Part shown: positions 46,985 through 59,090 of the stretch, one piece after another
Layout: every line of letters begins with the position of its first letter
Position numbering within the stretch: position 1 is the stretch's first letter
Source of the DNA: Acanthosoma haemorrhoidale
Taxonomy: Eukaryota > Arthropoda > Insecta > Hemiptera > Acanthosomatidae
Direction of reading: 5' to 3'
DNA: 64,000 bases
Assembly (NCBI GenBank): GCA_930367205.1
Contig: OV884015.1
Span: forward strand, 79,809,341-79,873,340
Translations under genes and position numbers: made by a program
Notes under the pieces: generated by a model
Told to the model about the DNA's origin: nothing
Database searches by the model: none
Seen by the model: only the letters and a program-made list of their open reading frames with translations

Positions 46985-47134
46985 ACGCCTTTATTCAACG
47001 AGTTACTCATTTATCCTCAAGAGGCTGACGAGACGCATTCGACATAGAAAAAAGCTTCAGGGAAGCAGGGAATCAAATCGCGGGTTTCGCAGATGGAAGT
47101 CAGTTCGCTAATCGCTTGACTATGCCCGGTCTAA
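46985..47134 (-). mobile_element. tRNA-derived SINE
   Basis: On the minus strand a tRNA-like head carries an A box (TAGTCAAGCGATTAGCG) and, about 35 bases on, a B box (GATTTGATTCC, close to GGTTCGATTCC). It resembles the head of many arthropod SINEs (GCATAG-C-AGCG-TTAGCG). The body ends GAGGATAAATGAGTAAC followed by GAATAAAGGCG. The same body occurs at 4548-4693. The internal boxes are RNA polymerase III promoter elements in intact copies. Boundaries are approximate. Confidence 0.6.
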
Positions 47135-50100
47135 AAGTTTCTGTGTTATTAATAAATATACATTTATGCGTTGCATTCTTTAATTCGTTCCTAGCATTAT
47201 AATCAATCATTATTTTTCTGCTCTCCACTAGTTAAGGGAGTTAATAAGTTATAAAAACTGCCGTTCGTGTCTTTTTAATTACTTTTTATATCACATACAT
47301 CCTATTAATTTTACAACTTAACATCTAATCATCATAATACCAGTTGTTGGATTATTCCAACATGTTTCAGAGCTGAGCCTTTCCCTTCAAACAAGGCAAT
47401 GAACGTATACTGTCAATAGATACAATCTTAGGCGTTCAACCACAACAGGGATATTTAGAAATGGCTTTCAGTTTTATTATGCCACTGGAATGTTAGGCCA
47501 TCTTCAATTACTAAAGTTTAATAGTCTTTAAAGCGGAGAGATTGTACACAGATCACAGAGCTTATACGCGACTAAGTAATGGTAGCAAACGAATACAGGT
47601 AAATCTTTTTATACCATTAATGCGGTTTAATTATGTTTTTAATATGTTAATTACGGAGGAGAAAAGTCTTTAACACGTTTATTAGTAGAGCTTTGGGAAG
47701 GTCATATTTACTTTGATATGAAGTTTTTACAAGTCTATTAGACAGAAGTACTTGAGACTGGCTGAGCCCAAATTTTATACTAAATTATTGACAATTTTAA
47801 GCCGAGCAGAGGTTCTTAACATTTGAGAGGGGCAGTCTGCATGAAACTGAGTCGGTGGGAATTTAAGACGTAGGGCATGCCCTGAACAAAGAAGACTAGG
47901 TTTTAAGGGCAGGTCGCCTCCATTGGGAGTTTTATTACGCATGAGTTAAACTAGGGAGTTCCTGAGAAAACAATTTTAGACGAACGTATGAAACAGAAAA
48001 TTACGGGCAAACCAATGCCAGAATAACATTTAACAGAGGACCATTGGACAAGAACCACTAGTGGGCTGTAGAATCGAAAAAGAAAAGAAATTAGAATGAT
48101 CTCCAAACTACGTATCATCATTTACTACATTAATTTATTTTAAATTTCATATAACAATTTTGAGTATTCATCGAGCCCATAGGAATACATTTTTTACACC
48201 TAAATCAAGATTTCAACGTAATGATAATACGTATAAAATATGGATATTTTAATAATCTGTCATTAAAATAGTCGCCTCCTCCCCCCCTTTGTGCTCTAAC
48301 AACCTTTTATTAAATAGCATCATTTTGATTGTTTGTTTTTTAGTTCTAATGGATACAGATTTTGATAGGGATCCTCCGGTATTTTTCACCCCCTGAATAA
48401 CAACCCCCAGCCCCCGGAGTGGGGGCGGGATGGTGGGGGCCTTGGTATACACAGTTCTCCCCCCACTGGAGAGGCCAGTCCTACAACTGACTCTAGTGCC
48501 TAAGCCGCTACTGCAGGATACCGTCGCGTTAGTCGCAACCCTTCATTTCTCTCTTTTAACGTAAGTACTATCATACAAATATTCTCACCAATAGCTTGCA
48601 AGCAGCTGCTGCTTGTCTTCCCCGATCGACCACTTCGGACGAATATTAACTTTTCGATTAAAATCAACCCCATAGTTTAAAAAAGGAAATCCAAATTATG
48701 TCAAACCGAATATTCATAAGCAAATGCGAAACTAAAATATCTTAATATAAAATTATTAAGAGGTACTGAATCTAGTACATATACTTAAATAGGTTTATCC
48801 AAAAGGATCATTACCCCTCGTTATTTTTTTCATTTTGAAGACTGTATAAAACATTTCGCCGACTAAAATTTGTTTAGTTTTTTTTTTTTTTTTTTAGAAC
48901 TATTGGCTCACACTTTAACTAACTTAAAACAATCGGAGTTCTTGGAAGTCAAATCGCCCACAGAGTCACTAAGCCAACAGATTTAGGAGAAATTCAGAGG
49001 AAACCCCGTATGTTTCTACCATTTAACACCTAACGGGGTTTTAAGGCAGGTACGTTGTCAACATGTTCTGTACCAGCAGATCTGGGTGTGCGTATTTTAA
49101 ACTTTAATTGCAATGCCTTCATTAATGTTTAACCGTGGATAAAGCATAGTTCCAATCTTAAATATCTTATGAGACGAAGACCAAAGGTGTAGGACCCTTA
49201 CCTGTTGGAAAATACAGCCTCTTTGAGTAAGCAATCCAGAATCAGAAAAAAAACTTGCCTGCGCACAATTCCGTTATCGTTACAGAGGACTCTGTAAAGA
49301 ATGTGTTTTTTTTTTTGTGAAGCACCGGTGCAATTGTGCAGTTGCGGAAACGAAAACGTAAGTGACAAATTAAGCGGAGCAGCCGTATAGACAGAGAGAA
49401 GAAAATGGAAAAGAAAGGAAAGAAAAAGAAGAAGAAGAAAAAAAAAAGAGAAATGTGAAAGAACCGTAAAGGAGAGAAGTTGAACGGCACCAGGCATGAG
49501 GTTTAACTGGGTCGGCATTGAACTTGTCCGCCCTTGGCCCGTACTCTTCCTGCTAGCCAAAACTGAACAAAAGTGCACCTAGACATATTTTATTATAATC
49601 CAATCTATCATTGCGGAAAATCTCATAAAATAACATATGATATTTCGAAAGATGCAAAAGTTGATTATTAAAAGCTGTGAATAACATTCCCTCTAAATTT
49701 TATTAATAATTAGTTTGTTGAAACGGAAATGTCTAAACAATCTAAAAAAAGAACATTAATGTATTAACATCAAGTTATAATTTTGCAAATAACAATCTTT
49801 CATTAATGCAAAAAATATGTTTATTTCTTACACATACTGTCTCATTAATTTACAAAATTTAAACCAGTAATAAAAAAAAAAAATCCTGGCCGGGAAATTG
49901 TCATGTTAGTTGAAAATAAAATATGTTATCTAGTCTGAACTTCTCTGTAACTAAGTTATAGTGGGAGGTCGTAAATAATTGTATTTTAATATTGATTGCA
50001 TAATGCTTGCGAAGTTTCGAAGAATGAATCATGAATCACATTGTGTATATAGCATGAAACATTATTCAGTCTAACATGAATTGAATATTTAAAAGTAGAC

Positions 50101-53100
50101 TTCCGATCCATATAATTACAAACAATCATTAAACATTATATAAAACAAAATATTACAAGATCTATCTCTAAACCGACATTTTTTTTTTTTTACTTTTATC
50201 TAAAACTTTTAATTTCTTACTGTTATTTAGAAAATTAGTTTATAACATGTATCAGCAAAAAGAACACAAATGAAAAATTCAAATTCTAACTTCTAACCGT
50301 TACATCTATAACAATACCAAAATTATTATTTATATTTCTTGAAAAATAGCAGGTCCCATATAGTGCCCATTTCATTTTTAATTAAAAAAATATTGTCAAT
50401 CAAAAAAAGGTTTTTTGGTATTATACTGTAAAAGATACTCGGTTACATGGGTGAGCCTTGCATATAGATAGGTACACAGTTTTAGTAGGAAATGTTTATT
50501 TACTAAAGTTTTTCCAGTAAAGGGTAACGTTTTACTGAAACAAAAACTACGAACTGGTAAATGATAATGTCAAGTTAACAGAAAATCCTCCAGCTTAGAG
50601 GAATGTTTATGCACAAACTATGTGCCACATTCATTCCGTTGTGCGTCTTAAGTCATAAAAGTAAAAAGCATATAAGCTAACAAAAAAAAAAATTCAGTCG
50701 AGTCCTAGGAAGTTAAATGCTTTCCCTTTTTCTTATGGAAAATGCAAGTACTTATTAATAGAAGAAGAAAATATTAAACTTTCTATATGACTTTTAGCCT
50801 TGGTGTAAAATCCCAACGGAGTAAATTGTAGTAATTATTTTTGAAATAAAACAAATAATCTGACTGAAAACAAAACAAATTTTCGTTTGTATGCCTAGTA
50901 AAGGATATTATGCACACTACTTGAGAATAAGAGCAAATTAGTGCAATTAAAATTAAGACAGATATATTCAAGTTGATGTGATCAGACAGAAGAAATAAAA
51001 GCTGTTCACAATAAATTATTCTCAGTGGAAATGCACTGACAACGGGGCACCTCACTATATTATCAAGACGTTTAAATTGACAGTGGAGACTTCAACTCGT
51101 CAAACGTTTCTCTGTCACCGCTAAATCACAACAGATCACGCGAGTGGCCTCCGTTTGGATCAGGGAGGAAGTTGTTAAAAAAATCATCATGAGATTTATG
51201 TGAAATCGTCATTCTTTTATTTATAGCGATCGATGTAAACCATATGCGCTTTCACATAGAGCCGCTGCTCCAAGAAGTTGGAAAACCACATAAACCACCC
51301 AGTTGTGAAGTTTCTTGCTATGGTAACACTACAGTCACCTGTTATAAGTTTACATGAAACACCTTGATTATTTATAGGGAAAGTCAGAGCATTTATTTAC
51401 TGGATTGTAATTTACGAACACCTTGGCAACTACAAATGTTATCATAGCAATTTAAAATTATATTTTTTTGTAACAAAATTTCGGATTCGTCATAAGTAAA
51501 TAATACCCAAATAAGCAACCATACAAAATCAGGAGTAAAATAATATTGCACCTCAGGAAACCCACAAACGTTAAAATCCCCGGGGAATACTGTCAGTCAA
51601 CTTGGAGACTTTAACGCCCGAAATAAATATTCAATTGAGATTTTACATTTTAATCGTTATAATTGAAATTTTTGACCTTGACGAGATACTAAAATTCATC
51701 CAGCACTAGCAAATAAAAAAAAAATTAGCAAATCAACACAATTAAGGGTTTCGCTGCGGTAACTAAAACGATTTCATTGACACTTTTAGTGTCTCTTTTT
51801 TCAATAACAGTTCGCAAATGTTGCAGCACATAATATAACTACCATGTGAAATATCATGCTACTAAAAAAAAAAAGAAATGCTTGTGTTAAATTTGCCGAA
51901 CAGAACGTTAACAAAAATACATGTTTTATAATAAGGATATCAAGATATTAAATTTTATACTCTTCTCCAAATTGTATACATTTTTTTGTAATACGAACTA
52001 ATTAATGACAGTTAATTCCTACTACTTAATTAATGTTTTATAGGGATGGCTATAATTTTGAAATCTCCAACAGAGGGCTCAAGGAATCCTCATAAAGTAG
52101 AATGCTAGATCATTTTTATACGGAAACATATCCGTGTCTAACAGTACATTACATGAAATTCATATGCAGATATGAGAATTAGTCTTTCAACTTCAGAAAG
52201 GCCCCACGTCATAAATATTAATGCGTGTATTCTTCTACGAAGCACAAAGGCAAGACGGTTTCTATACTTTTTTTGGTTCCATCTGCTCATTAAGTTCCAT
52301 TACCAAAAACAGCAGTAAATAAAAGAAACACATCGTACGGGTAAAATTTATGCACATCTATAATTTTCTTCAGAGAAATATGAAAAAAAACACGATAAAA
52401 TTCGTTTAAACTTTAAACTTCAATAATTTACTCGTCAGTTTAATAGACCGGGTGTGTTGTTCGAGAGACCCATCACCATATTTCTTTATTATTGTTCAAA
52501 TGAGGAAGCCGGAAATAGAAGTGCCTCCAGTTGAGTCCGGTCGACAAAGAGATGTGATGGAAGAAGACGGTTTTATGTCTTCTGCTATAGTATCCGTCTA
52601 TTCAAACAGGAGTCCCATCACGTTGTAAAGTATATTACATGAATGATTTGTCGTCGTGAATGAACATTATAGTATTTAGAATTGATTACGTGGGAGCGTG
52701 GGATCATCCACAGCTGTCGTCTATAGCTCGGAATGAGGTTAACTTCTTCCCCGCCCAACTGCAGCAAAGCCAAGGCCATATTTTAAACAGCTAAAGCACC
52801 CGTGTAATTTACCGATCTGATGAGCATGAAGAGTACCTCGCTATGAGATAATTGATTATTCGATGATGTCGTGTAATGCTCGAGTTGTTTCTTTAGTGAT
52901 GTATTCATCACCCCTGTCGTGGATAATGCGATTAGTTCATAATTTATTTTATCATTTCATTAGTATCAAGTGTAATTTTCATTTGCGAGTTACATACTAA
53001 TTAAATATTTCAAGCGATAGTCTTGATATGTGAAATGCATGTTAAATTTTGTGATAGTAATACGTAATAAGTAATGAGTCACTTGTAAGTGCGATTACAT

Positions 53101-53699
53101 TTTGAAGTAAATGCAGACGCGCGTGTTATTGTCAATTAACGGCACTAAGATTGGCCCCAGAGCAATATCTTTTTAAATTCGTAAGTTCTCCTTGCTTTGA
53201 GGACGTAAAATATTGAAATTTTTTTAACTTTTCATTTTTTTTTTGGATTCAATCCAATTTTAATCCTTAACGGGGAAAATGCCATCATCAAGCGAATTGA
53301 CGTAAAATATCGGAATTTCACGCACATTGTTTTGAGATAGCAGACTTCACAGGGGATTCAGGCTCAACCGGAAATGCACAATTGGGTCGCGTGCGCCATT
53401 TATTTTAGTGATTCTAAATAATGGATGGCTTAGTGTTAAGAGAAGGCTGTTTTCCGGAATATTCAAGAAAAATAAAAATTATTTCCTATGAGTAAAAATA
53501 AACTTCGTGTACCCAACAAATAACAATACGGTATGAATAAGCACCACTGCTGGCTAATAATAACGAATTATAAATCACTAAGAAATGGGTGGATAAATTG
53601 CAGTAAGTATCATTTGATAAATGTTTACATTATTCGTTAAAAAGAAAAATATGTGCATGCATTTTCGGATGACGTCCTTTGAAGATTCAAAATATCGTA
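47135..53699. other. AT-rich non-coding DNA
   Basis: At 48389-48440 three C5 runs are followed by G-rich runs, so either a hairpin or a G-quadruplex is possible. At 49391-49460 the plus strand is almost pure purine, and the overlapping minus-strand frames (49198-49578) are rich in F and L because of it. The frame at 50783-51055 (minus) has no motif. GC-richer patches at 52440-52790 are unidentified. Confidence 0.35.
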
Positions 53700-54352
53700 A
53701 AATTATTTAATTTGACATTATAGAAGGCGACAATAGTTCAAGTAGTAGATAAAAATCATTGAGTTCACGTCAATTGCGAAGACACAATCAATTTAATGCA
53801 AACTCCTTTACTAAAATATTTAAGGCTAGTTTCTTCCAGTTTCTAATCTCCTTCAATGAGGACAATTGCACAATTACTATGCACACATTATTTATATATA
53901 TAAACATGTCAATTGTCTTTTTTTAAAACTAATTCTAGTACAATAAAACTTTCAATATACTAATGTCTATGTCCAAGTACTACTCCGAAGAATAATTTTA
54001 CTCTTTTTTTTATTCATATTTGTTCAATCTCTATATATATATTTTTTTATTTTTTTTTTTCGGTTTCGTTATTTCAATGTAAAATTATATGAAAAATGAA
54101 TGTATAAATTATAGAAAATGTAGTTTAAAAAAAAAAACAATCGAAATTTGACGTTATCGCGGGCGAAAATGAAAAGTTTAAATCATTAAGTTCACGTCAA
54201 TTGTGTAGATGCAATCAATACAATGCTAACTCCTTTACTAAAATATTTAAGACTAGTTTCTTCCAGTTTCTAATCTCCTTCAATGAGGACAATTGTACCA
54301 TTACTATACAAACATGTCAATTGCCTTGTTTCTTTTTATTTAGTGTATGAAG
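53700..54352. repeat. Direct duplication of about 230 bp
   Basis: The segments 53700-53935 and 54130-54352 are alignable along their length. They share TTCACGTCAATTG, ACTCCTTTACTAAAATATTT, TAGTTTCTTCCAGTTTCTAA and CTCCTTCAATGAGGACAATT. The second copy lacks about 25 bases near its right end. The spacer is about 195 bp. No terminal inverted repeats or coding sequence are seen, so this looks like a local duplication or two insertions of an unknown repeat. Confidence 0.75.
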
Positions 54353-56549
54353 TTTCAAGATAAAGAATCCACATCGGAATAGTCGACTAGGATGTCCGTC
54401 CTTTGCTATTATGAGAGGGCAATGTCCCAGAGTTAGTTATAATGCATAATGTCTACATTTATTATATTCTTTAAAAAAATTATGTAAATTATAAATCAGT
54501 AATATGCAAATTATAAATGCAATAATATACTTTAAAAAGGGCTTATATCGTTGAGTACCTAATAAACATAGATGATTACATATTCTGTACTAACATATCC
54601 CTGTTACGAGAAACACTCCGTCACGTCCAGATTTCTAAAATGAAAAGTGAAAAGTTCTAATGACCGTTCTCATGCTGGCTGGTCAATTTTTTATATTTAC
54701 TTTTTTTAAATTACTATTTGGAAAAGTGAATGGGGCGAGGATGACCCGAAACGGTGAGATTTCACTGGCCGAGAGCCGAATCAAGGGGATGAGTGTGCGT
54801 GCAAGGGGCCATTGGTAGGTTGTAAACGTACAGTTACATAGAGTACATGCTAAGAAAGTTGACTAGTAACTTGGTCACGCGACTCAACACTTCGTCAAGT
54901 ACACTTTTAACAACTTTAAAACAAGTTTAGTAGAATAAGTAATTCAAATAATTTATTTTGTTATTATTAAAATATTTATATTTGCCGATCCCGATGAATT
55001 GCTAATTTATCTGTATGAATGATTCACAGTAGCGAACATAAAAAATATTTAATGCCAAGGCAATATAAAAAAAAAATAGTCGAAAATGCGATTTGCAGTG
55101 TACGCTGTGGCTTACAGTAGATTTCTCAAATTTACAAACCATAATATTAGAGTAATTGTTTTATTACTCAAATAAAACCTACATTGACAGGGCCGGTATT
55201 CTAACTCGGCATGGAAACTTATCCTGGACAATCTTTATATGGTGTCTTATAACCTCCGAACAATTATGCTGTTTATTATGTCATCAGCATATTTGTTTAT
55301 ATATTACTAGTAGCATTAGTACTGTTGAGAATTGTATGACAAATTTGGTTCTTAAGGTGACTTTTAAAATAGCACTTCCTACCTACTAACCTACCAAAAA
55401 AATATGAACAATATTTTATTTTTTTATTTTTGAAGGACACTTGTTGGTTAAGCTAAAACATTAGCCACGATAAGCACATGATGTTAAAAATGACTTTCTG
55501 TGTTAATAGTGGCTAATAGCCGTTGACGAGAGGTTAAATGTAGATAATAGTTTTGAATGTAATAATAAAAGTAATAAATCCGTTTAATTAAGTTATCAAG
55601 GGATAAGTTCAAGTTTTGACCAATTTCCAGAAAATGCGTTTTTATTGCAACCAAAATGGATTTTTATATATTTAACTTCTGGCGTAAAAGGAACTACATA
55701 GACGAGCCCAGTAATAACACAAAATATAAAATTTAAATGCATAGGTGATTAAAAAGTAATTGCAGAAAAAAATGCTTCGTTCTCAACAATATTCCTTGCG
55801 TTATAGCACCCTCCATTGTTACGCCCCATTACCTGCAATCCTCTAATAACATTCTTGGAGCTCTTCTAAGCAGAAAAGATTCTACCTTGCAAACTACACT
55901 TTTTCCAATTACCAATTCGAATTTATACCACTTATATACTGTTATTATTATGATTTGTATTGCTATACATTTGTATTATTGATCTTAACAATGTAGCAAT
56001 GAAAAATGGTTCTTGATGTATCATAAAGATAAAGAATCATATGAACGTACTGGAAACTGATGGTAAATCGAGCTATAGTTCAAAACGATGTATTGGTGAA
56101 ATCTTCATATTATCAAAAGAAACTCGACAAAGTATATTTTCCAACAAAAATTCGGATTAAAAATAAGTTGCTATTTAACATCTACTTGCTTTAAAGTGTA
56201 TGCTCAAAATTAACAAAAGTAATACCTTCTCATAGTTTTCTTGAGAAGTATGATAAGCCAAAGAAACAAAAGTTCAAAATGCAGGGGTTTACTAATGCAA
56301 AGTTATTACAAGCACATTTCCTAAATGTGCTGCTGGCAAGGCTTCGTTATATCGTTACATATTACATGTAAAGAGTAAAAAAACACAAACGTAACAATAA
56401 TTTATGTCTAATAATCCTACCGTATTTTTTTCAATACAGTCGTCCGGATTTAACGACGAACAAAGACAGTACGATGCAATCTATTTAAAGTTAGCGAGAA
56501 TCGTTTTCTTTTTAAAGTATATATGCATTTATTATATTTTATTACTAAA
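54353..56549. other. AT-rich non-coding DNA
   Basis: Frames at 55156-55389 and 56404-56598 lack motifs. A GC-richer patch at 54720-54900 is unidentified. Confidence 0.4.
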
Positions 56550-56753
56550 CAGCTTTATTATGATAAAATTACAATCTGCCTCATTGGGCAATAAGTAATT
56601 GTGATAAATGTTTTCATTCAAACCATATTTACAATTTTCATTCACTCGCTCATTCATACAGTATTTACAAACAGCCCAGAGACCTCCTAAACCCACATGG
56701 CTTTCGCATGCGAAAGAGGAAGCGGAGTATATATATATATATATATATATATT
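56550..56753 (-). mobile_element. Family-1 jockey-like element, copy F, 3' UTR only, joined to (AT)n
   Basis: On the minus strand the copy holds only the 3' UTR: GAAGCGG-end segment, GGGCTGTTTGTAAATACTG, the terminal hairpins and AATAAAGC. It shares the terminal variant TTTTATCATAATAAAG with the copy at 7954, and the longer UTR with copy A. A perfect 16-bp palindrome (CTTTCGCATGCGAAAG, 56701-56716) lies inside. The 5' side stops at an (AT)n run (56728-56753), which hides any target-site duplication. Confidence 0.7.
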
Positions 56754-57489
56754 AAATATTTAACATATATCGAGTAAATATTGTTATTAGTTGTACAGGT
56801 CTGTAATTCGCCTGGTTTTATATTCTTATCAAACAAAGAAGAAGAAAAATAGTGGTATGGTTGTGTTTCCAGCCCAGAACCTTCTGATTTCCAAACAAGC
56901 TTTCTTTTGCCTAGAACAAGAAAAAGGAAAAGAAAATCGAACGAACTACACTGATGATGTTATCCTCATTGAATCGTGACTGACAATTAAATGCAAAGCA
57001 AGTTTATGCAAACTTATGAGCTCAAAAAAATTTCTTTAGGAATAAAACGCTTTGCAAAATATAATAGTTCGGTTCAAGACAATCCGACAACGACGTTTTG
57101 AGGTCATCGTACCGCTGGCGACTGATGCTTGCTTTCTAGCTTTTGAAAGAACGATATCGTTTGAAGCAGGCGGAAAAGTATTGTTTCTTAAGGTCAACCC
57201 AGGGTCGAAAGTCACTCTAGAGATCCCGGGATTGTAATCTCTTCTGGCTCGTTTCGCCAATTGCCAGCCTGGCGTCTTTCTCCAGCGTACCGGAAAGTAA
57301 GAGTATTGTATAATTTTTTTTTCTTTCTTTGCTTAAGGCCAACACTCCATCTAGAGTCCTATAGTTGGATCATTTTCGCTTGAGGATCACTTTCTACCAA
57401 GTGGGGAAAATAATATTTTTTTTAAATGGTTTTATACTTACTTATTCTTGAAATTTATAAAGTCTATCGAAACATATCAGCATAAAAGC
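56754..57489. other. Non-coding DNA
   Basis: A GC-richer stretch at 57050-57300 is open on both strands (57036-57260 minus, 57052-57237 plus) without a recognised motif. Nothing else identified. Confidence 0.35.
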
Positions 57490-57541
57490 ATCATCAGTCG
57501 ACGTTTCGGCTCAACGCCCTCAGGACTGTACGACTGATGAT
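57490..57541 (-). ncRNA. Hammerhead-like motif of a retroelement (copy d, best preserved)
   Basis: On the minus strand: ATCATCAGTC, GTA, CAGTC, CTGAGGG, a short GC-rich hairpin, CGAAAC, GTC, GACTGATGAT. CAGTC pairs with GACTG on either side of the core, and the outer ten bases pair perfectly as well. This is the order of a type I hammerhead ribozyme with a very short stem III, as described in Penelope-like retroelements (stem I, CUGANGA, stem II, GAAA, GUC cleavage site). The one clear core departure is the last A of CUGANGA, here G. Confidence 0.45.
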
Positions 57542-58920
57542 AACATCAATAAAAAAATAAATTTTGGGAGTGTATTGTTAAAATTATATGATATAATAAA
57601 TGTATTAATTATGGAACACACTTAAAAAAAACAAAAAAACAATCCAACGTGCATTACATTGTAATAGCAAAAGGTTTCAACGGTTTATCAAAAGTGAAAC
57701 TTATGTTTTCATCCACGCGTCTGTTCTTCTTCAAGGGCATAAATAATTCGCCTAGCTGCATTAAGATTGGTCATGAATTAATCAATAAATTGGTAATTTA
57801 TCTACAGCTAAATAGTAACTTTGGAACATATTCATGTTTTTTTCGCATCGGAAAATATAAGGTATACTTACTTTTATAGTAAAATCTTATAAGCTTACTA
57901 ACAATGGCTGTATCATTTCACGTGCGGCGTAGTATTTCGTGAATGACACCAGAAATCAGTGAATTACAGTGTTTCAACGCAGCAAATTAAAACCAAGCGT
58001 TATTCACCCTCTTAACGAATTAGCATAAAATATATTAATTCTTTAGGGTTTTAAACCTTTAAGGTTTAAAATGATTTACATGTGATGAATGCCTCGGAAG
58101 TAAGCCACATTTTCCAAACCTTCCTTGAACAAGTTTAAACACGTGATGTGAAGGAAGATCCAGTCTCTTAACACTTTCCCATAGTTACCGAAAAGTTTTT
58201 GAAAGCCATAAGTAAATAATGTATTTGTGCAATTTTGATAAGCATATTTACTTGAACTTTTCAAAACAATCATGTTTTTTAAAAGCCCTTGTACTTTATT
58301 ATAGCAATATATGAATCAATAAGATTGAGAAACGGCGGTGTAGTTAATAATAAAGTGGATAGTTTCCCAAATCAGTAGGAAGATAAATTTTTTTCAGTTC
58401 TGGGAAAATTGTAATTTAATATATCCAGGCGTAAACGCTACGCAGCGCAAACGGATGAGAACTGTTAAGGCATAATATTTTTTTATTTAATTTAAAATTT
58501 AGTGTTAAGGATTCATTGTTTTCTTCATATTCACCTGTTTATTGAAAAATATTTAGTCATTACACTTTCTATTTTAGTATTCGGAGAAATTGGTAGCTTT
58601 TGAAGGCTAGTAAGTACCCTTTGTTTGATTGGTTTATTGATTGCACATGCGCATCAAGAAAATGTTAGTTATTACCCACGTTGTCTCTATTAAGAACGGA
58701 CTAAAGATTTTGAGGGGTACTCAGATTTTCGTTTACGAAGTTTTTGTAATGACCTTGTGAACTAAGAATATTTTTTTTTATATCAAATGAGATCTTTGCA
58801 GGGGAATACCAACAAATGTTATAGCAGACAGACTGGCAGACTCACGTTTAAATAAAAAGTCAGAAACACTTTGTTTGGGGGGGGGGAAGGGCTTAATATC
58901 TTTTACTAATCATTAACAGG
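57542..58920. other. AT-rich non-coding DNA
   Basis: Frames at 57649-57879 and 58076-58273 lack motifs. A G run sits at 58878-58887. Nothing recognised. Confidence 0.4.
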
Positions 58921-59090
58921 CAACAAAAAAGTTACTTGCAACATCGGGACCGAACCCAGAATTCCTACAATATATAGTCTTGGATCAACTTATGAAAATT
59001 GAGAGGTCATCCTAGAGGCAGGGTAGAGAACCCGGCCAGCTAGCTATGGGATAGGCCCCGGGTTCATGTCCTGAAATTGTCAGCTTTTTT
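58921..59090. repeat. Possible tRNA-derived SINE fragments
   Basis: On the minus strand GGGTTCGGTCCCG (about 58943-58956) is a good B-box match. On the plus strand GGGTTCATGTCCTG (about 59060-59074) is a weaker one with an AGCTAGC stretch about 25 bases upstream. Neither folds into a clear tRNA by eye. They may be heads of old SINEs. Confidence 0.3.

Noticed and set aside
49198..49578. 126-residue frame rich in F and L (minus)
   Set aside because: It is produced by the long purine tract on the plus strand. Low-complexity translation with no domain.
58921..59090. Functional tRNA genes
   Set aside because: Only B-box words are convincing; acceptor and anticodon stems do not form by eye.
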